A DNA stretch of 8,357 bases, taken from Betaproteobacteria bacterium (GTDB taxonomy: Bacteria > Pseudomonadota > Gammaproteobacteria > Burkholderiales > Thiobacillaceae). The stretch covers positions 1 to 8,357 of the forward strand of contig JAIFLB010000013.1 of assembly GCA_020049245.1 (NCBI GenBank), written 5' to 3'. Shown here in pieces: positions 5,160 through 8,357 of the stretch. The notes below the pieces were generated by a model. That model ran no database searches, was not told the origin of the DNA, and was given only the letters and a program-made list of their open reading frames with translations. Every line of letters starts with the position of its first letter. The first letter of the stretch is position 1. The position numbers and the translations under genes were made by a program.

Positions 5160-6248
5160 ATGCCCAACACCCGAAGCCCAAACGCCATTCGTCTGGAGTT
5201 CGCTCCCGATTCGCTGGTTCAAAACAACCTGTCGGGTGCGGCCTTCACCGGCGACTGGCTCTGGGTGGCAGGCGACGAAGCCTGTGGCCTGGATCGCCTG
5301 CGCCGGCTCGACGCTGTGGGCGCGGAGTCCTTGCGTTTCGGCGAAGTCCGCGACTTCCCGCTGGCCGATCTGCTGGACCTGCCCGGCGCAGCCGACGAAG
5401 AGGCTGATCTGGAAGGCATGGCGGTGGCCGATGGCTACCTCTGGGTGGTCGGGTCGCATGGTCTCAAGCGCAAGAACGCCAAGCCTGACCGTGACCACGC
5501 CGATAACGCCAAGCGGCTGGCAAAGGTGACACTCGACGCCAACCGCCGCCTGCTGGCGTGCCTGCCCATCGAACCCGACGCCCAGGGGGAACCCTGCCTG
5601 GTGCGCCAGGCGCAGGACGGCCGCCGGGCACTGCGGCTGAAGGGCGATGCGCAGGAAAACCTGCTCACCCGCATCTTGGCCGACGACCCCCACTTCGGGC
5701 CCTACATGGCGATCCCGGGCAAGGACAACGGCTTCGACATCGAAGGCCTGGCGGTGGATGGCCGCCGGCTGCTGCTCGGCCTGCGTGGCCCGGTGCTGCG
5801 CAGCTGGTCGGCATTGCTCGAAATCGCCATCGAGTTGCGCGGGGATCAGCTCCGCCTGGCACCTCTGGACGACACTGGCACGCTGCTGCGCAAGCATTTC
5901 CTGCAGCTCGACGGTCTGGGTGTCCGGGATCTGCACTTTTCCGGCGATGATCTCTACATCCTGGCCGGTCCGACGATGGTGCTCAACGGCGATATCCGTG
6001 TCTTCAAATGGCCGCTCGCCCGGCCCACGATTAGCGCCAATCGTGAACCGGTGCGGTTCGAAACGGCGCTGACCGAGTCGGTTTCGCTACCCCACGGCCA
6101 CGGCACCAATCGCGCCGAGGCGATCTGTGACCTGCCGCCCGCGATGGCCGATGGCAAGCCTCGCTGGCTGGTGCTTTACGACGCCCCGGGGGCTGATCGC
6201 CGGGACGGCGAACACACCGTCTTTGGCGATCTGCTGCGGCATGAATGA
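5160..6248 (+). CDS. DUF3616-domain protein
   Basis: A 362-residue protein without a signal peptide, so probably cytoplasmic. It matches my recollection of DUF3616. LSGAAFTGDWLWVAGDE (24-40) starts a beta-propeller-like repeat. DLEGMAV (83-89) and DIEGLAV (193-199) are repeated motifs, the second followed by the characteristic LLLGLRGPVLRSWSALLEI. GVRDLHFSGDDLYILAGP (254-271) and RAEAICDL (318-325) are further blade-like units. Alternating short hydrophobic strands throughout fit a propeller or esterase-like lactonase fold, but no catalytic residues are established, so the biochemical role is unknown. GGAAAGAAG lies 5 bases before the ATG. Its last codons overlap the metallophosphoesterase start (ATGA, 6245-6248), so the two are translated from one message and may act on related substrates. 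Confidence 0.8.
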   Translation: MPNTRSPNAIRLEFAPDSLVQNNLSGAAFTGDWLWVAGDEACGLDRLRRLDAVGAESLRFGEVRDFPLADLLDLPGAADEEADLEGMAVADGYLWVVGSHGLKRKNAKPDRDHADNAKRLAKVTLDANRRLLACLPIEPDAQGEPCLVRQAQDGRRALRLKGDAQENLLTRILADDPHFGPYMAIPGKDNGFDIEGLAVDGRRLLLGLRGPVLRSWSALLEIAIELRGDQLRLAPLDDTGTLLRKHFLQLDGLGVRDLHFSGDDLYILAGPTMVLNGDIRVFKWPLARPTISANREPVRFETALTESVSLPHGHGTNRAEAICDLPPAMADGKPRWLVLYDAPGADRRDGEHTVFGDLLRHE

Positions 6249-7036
6249 GTGTCCTGCTGCATATCTCCGATACGCATTTCGGCACCGAACAGCCGCCGGT
6301 GGTCGAGGCTCTGGTCGCCCTGGCAGCTCAGCAGCGGCCGGATGTAGTGGTGCTGTCGGGAGACATCACGCAGCGCGCTCGGCCCGCCCAGTTTCGCGCG
6401 GCCAAAGCCTTCGTCGACCGACTCGGGGCGCCGGTTCTGGCCATCCCCGGCAACCACGACATTGCGTTGTTCGACCTTTGGGCGCGGCTGACCCGTCCCT
6501 ACGCGCGCTACGCCACGGCGTTCGGGACTGATCTCGAACCCGTGCACGCATCGCAGGATTTGCTGATCGTAGGCGTCAACAGCACGCGCGCATGGCGGCA
6601 CAAGAACGGAGAAGTGTCCACGGCGCAGATCGATCGCGTGGCCAACCTGCTGATCGCAGCCAGCCCGCAGCAGCTGCGCGTGGTGGTGGTGCACCAGCCA
6701 GCGGCCGTGCACCGGGCCGAGGATCGCGCCAACCTGTTGCGCGGCCACACTGCCGCCCTGCGGGTCTGGTCTGCCGCCGGGGCCGATCTCGTCCTGGGCG
6801 GGCACATTCATCTGCCCTATACGCTGGCACAGCAGGGTTTGGCGCGGCGACTATGGGTGCTCCAGGCCGGAACCGCCGTGTCGTCGCGCACCCGCCCTGA
6901 AGCGCCCAACTCGGTGAACATCCTGCACTGGGGAACGGAGGGGGAAGATTGCCTCATCGAGCAGTGGGACTTTGCGCGCGACGAGCAAATATTTGTCCGC
7001 ACGACGGTCACACCCGTAAAGCCGGAGCGCGGCTGA
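6245..7036 (+). CDS. Calcineurin-like metallophosphoesterase
   Basis: A 263-residue cytoplasmic phosphoesterase with the complete dinuclear metal site: DTHFG (D9, H11), GD (D40), GNHD (N70, H71), VVVHQP (H150) and GGHIH (H187, H189). This arrangement is typical of the class III cyclic-nucleotide/CpdA-like and related phosphodiesterases. The DTHFG variant with a small C-terminal beta region is common in uncharacterised members, so the substrate (cAMP, other phosphodiesters or phosphoproteins) cannot be told. The ATG overlaps the DUF3616 stop by four bases and has no strong ribosome site of its own, implying translational coupling. It is convergent with the DUF456 gene, with 43 bases between the stops and no clear terminator. 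Confidence 0.93.
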   Translation: MSVLLHISDTHFGTEQPPVVEALVALAAQQRPDVVVLSGDITQRARPAQFRAAKAFVDRLGAPVLAIPGNHDIALFDLWARLTRPYARYATAFGTDLEPVHASQDLLIVGVNSTRAWRHKNGEVSTAQIDRVANLLIAASPQQLRVVVVHQPAAVHRAEDRANLLRGHTAALRVWSAAGADLVLGGHIHLPYTLAQQGLARRLWVLQAGTAVSSRTRPEAPNSVNILHWGTEGEDCLIEQWDFARDEQIFVRTTVTPVKPERG

Positions 7037-7079
7037 TTGCACGGCGGTTGCTAACCCACCACCGGTCAGCTTTGCGTTT

Positions 7080-7562
7080 TCAAATCAGCAAGGCCGCGAC
7101 AAAAATGCCCACCATGATGAAAGCCAGCACCACTTTGGCGATCAGCCCCAGCATGATCCCGATCCAAGTGGCGACGCCGACTTTGACGGCGCGTGTCTGG
7201 TCTTTCCGCGCCAGGTACTCGCCCACGGCGGCACCGACCAAGGGCATGAAGAACACGCCCAGCAAGCCCATGAAAAGACCCAGCACCGTGCCCACCGCCG
7301 CGCCGAGCAGGGCCAGTTTGCTGGCACCGGCTCTTTGGGCGCCCATGAACCCGGCAACATAGTCCAAACCCCAGGCCAACACCGCCAGCACACTGACCAC
7401 CACCACGGTGGACATGCCCACACGCGTAAAGTCGTCGATCCACGCCCCCAGCACGATGCCGCCCCAAACCAACATGGTGCCCGGCAAAACGGGCAGCACG
7501 GTACCTGCCAAGCCCAACAAGACCAAGGCGGCTGACAATATCCATAACAAGGTGATTTCCAA
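7080..7562 (-). CDS. DUF456-family membrane protein
   Basis: A 160-residue, very hydrophobic, Gly/Ala/Val-rich protein matching DUF456. The N-terminal GLAGTVLPVLPGTMLVWGGI carries the conserved LPxLPG turn within the first membrane hairpin. Further membrane segments are roughly 50-75, 82-112 and 125-160, with the short charged link EYLARKDQTRAVK between the last two. The function is unknown; the glycine-zipper-like spacing suggests tight helix packing. The start is a TTG at 7562, supported by GAGGA (7569-7573) 6 bases upstream; no ATG in frame lies nearby. The gene is monocistronic as far as visible, convergent with the metallophosphoesterase and divergent from the small lipoprotein. Confidence 0.88.
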   Translation of the reverse strand: MEITLLWILSAALVLLGLAGTVLPVLPGTMLVWGGIVLGAWIDDFTRVGMSTVVVVSVLAVLAWGLDYVAGFMGAQRAGASKLALLGAAVGTVLGLFMGLLGVFFMPLVGAAVGEYLARKDQTRAVKVGVATWIGIMLGLIAKVVLAFIMVGIFVAALLI

Positions 7563-7568
7563 GATAAA

Positions 7569-7573
7569 TCCTC
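7569..7573 (-). promoter_or_regulatory. Ribosome binding site supporting a TTG start
   Basis: On the minus strand this reads GAGGA, 6 bases before the TTG of the DUF456 gene. It is the main reason for accepting the rare start codon. Confidence 0.65.
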
Positions 7574-7696
7574 GAGGTAGAAATAAACTGCATACAGTAA
7601 GTCATATGGATCTGTCTCGTGATCCATCCGGTTAGCGTTGATCCCGCAATCTGCCTGACTTCGCGCCGTTTTTCATCTCTTCAACTGTGGTTAATC

Positions 7697-7894
7697 GTGC
7701 GTACCATTTATCTGATTCTCATCGCCCCCTTTTTCCTCAGTGGCTGTTCCGTGATAGCGGTTGCGGATGCGGCCGTGTCTGTTGTGGCCACGGGTGTCAG
7801 CGTCGGCGCAACGGTTGTGGGAACGACCGTTGATGTTGCCGCGACCGGTGTCAAGGCCCTCACGGGCAGTGGTGATGAAGCGAAGAAAGACTGA
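7697..7894 (+). CDS. Small Ala/Val-rich lipoprotein
   Basis: A 65-residue product if started at the GTG at 7697: MRTIYLILIAPFFLSGC gives a compact signal peptide with lipobox LSGC and lipidated C17. An in-frame GTG at 7619 would add 26 residues without signal-peptide character; neither start has a strong Shine-Dalgarno. The mature part (SVIAVADAAVSVVATGVSVG and onwards) is a low-complexity alternation of Val, Ala, Thr and Gly with a repeating 'V-x-V-x-A-T-x-V' texture. It ends in the charged tail GDEAKKD. I recall similar short 'SVIxVADAAVSVAAT' lipoproteins in proteobacteria but know no function. It is probably inserted in an envelope membrane face. Confidence 0.7.
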   Translation: MRTIYLILIAPFFLSGCSVIAVADAAVSVVATGVSVGATVVGTTVDVAATGVKALTGSGDEAKKD

Positions 7895-8061
7895 CGCCCT
7901 GTTCATCGGATTACCGCTTGCGTGGCGCAGATCTATGGCCTGAACACCAGGAGCCCTCGCTACCAAGCGATTTCCAGCCGGATCCGGAATCGAAATAACT
8001 GGCTTTTTGGGGTGAAATACGCACCCTGCCAGCCCTGCTCAGAAGACCTGAGGTTGTTGAA
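7895..8061. other. Intergenic region before the ligase-like gene
   Basis: It contains the 10-bp palindrome CCGGATCCGG (7978-7987) and a weak GGGTG/CACCC dyad near 8011-8026, with no T-tract. The Shine-Dalgarno GAGG (8050-8053) is 8 bases before the next ATG. I cannot name a promoter. Confidence 0.4.
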
Positions 8062-8357
8062 ATGCATTCCTTCCGCCACTGGCTGCATCGCCGACGCTAT
8101 CCCGCACGCTATGCCCAGCTAGAAATCCTGCTGCGCAATCAGGCGTTGAGTCGGGCGGATTTGCTGCGTAAACAACAGGCCGATTTTGCCGCCATCGTCG
8201 CCCATGCCGCCGCTCATGTACCGTATTACGCCGAATCCCTGGCGCGGCATCCCGGTTCGATTCCCCTGCTGGAAAAAGACGCGGTGCGGGAACGTCTGGA
8301 TGATCTGCTCAGCCGGGATGCGCAACGCGACCAGGTCAAACTCGGCCACACCGGCGG
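8062..8357 (+). CDS. Probable PaaK/CapK-type adenylate-forming enzyme, N-terminal part (cut by window edge)
   Basis: An open frame from the ATG at 8062 runs 98 complete codons off the right edge. Three features match the N-terminus of the phenylacetate-CoA ligase/CapK-like family of AMP-forming enzymes: AAIVAHAAAHVPYYAE (44-58; the family shows a helix ending in VPYY), IPLLEKDAVRERLDDL (67-82; the usual 'P.l.K..lre' segment), and KLGHTGG (93 onwards), which is where the glycine/threonine-rich ATP-binding loop (T-S-G-T-T-G) starts. GAGG lies 8 bases upstream. Homologues sit in aryl-CoA catabolism or in exopolysaccharide clusters; the neighbours here do not decide between them. The C-terminal adenylation domain is outside the window. 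Confidence 0.65.
   Translation, partial: MHSFRHWLHRRRYPARYAQLEILLRNQALSRADLLRKQQADFAAIVAHAAAHVPYYAESLARHPGSIPLLEKDAVRERLDDLLSRDAQRDQVKLGHTG

Noticed and set aside
5070..5936. A long open frame (288 codons) on the minus strand opposite the DUF3616 gene
   Set aside because: Its composition (Gln/Arg/Ala/His-rich, no domain) is that of an antisense shadow in GC-rich DNA. The plus-strand frame has recognisable DUF3616 motifs and a ribosome site.
7037..7079. Bidirectional terminator between the convergent metallophosphoesterase and DUF456 genes
   Set aside because: Only a 4-bp GGTT-GCT-AACC stem is present and no T-tract follows on either strand.

Overview
The window is ordinary-looking, GC-rich bacterial chromosome carrying about ten complete genes, one gene cut by the right edge, and an unusual amount of palindromic intergenic DNA. 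Three two-hairpin, REP-like or 'TPASAGVT'-type elements, Gram-negative lipoprotein signals, and the families present (DUF6279 lipoprotein, DUF3616, ChrR-type cupin) point to a gammaproteobacterium or betaproteobacterium. I cannot name the genus. I see no rRNA, tRNA, CRISPR array, transposase or integrase.

Left part (1-2480, all minus strand): a DUF6088/AbiEi-like antitoxin-type regulator with no recognisable toxin in the 87 bases left downstream of it; then a probable operon, read right to left, of a 27-residue basic mini-ORF, an SRAP/YedK-type abasic-site DNA-protein crosslinking protein with all catalytic residues, and a two-domain ChrR-type cupin whose first cupin has lost its metal ligands.

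Middle part (2480-5160): a regulatory-looking intergenic stretch with an inverted repeat (2530-2555) and a 73-bp palindromic element (2733-2805); a plus-strand excisionase/MerR-like HTH gene; and two minus-strand lipoprotein genes (a DUF6279 protein, and a small Lys/Glu-rich lipoprotein). Each lipoprotein gene is followed, one base after its stop codon, by a copy of the same 138-bp two-hairpin repeat. This is the most distinctive feature of the window.

Right part (5160-8357): a DUF3616 protein and a metallophosphoesterase overlapping by ATGA (a translationally coupled pair); a convergent DUF456 membrane protein with a TTG start; a small Ala/Val-rich lipoprotein; and the first 98 codons of a probable PaaK/CapK-type adenylate-forming enzyme running off the edge.

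I found no clearly new multi-gene system. The best leads are the stop-codon-adjacent repeat pair, the mini-ORF in front of the SRAP gene, and the DUF3616-phosphoesterase pair. All family names come from recognising motifs by eye; no database search was possible.
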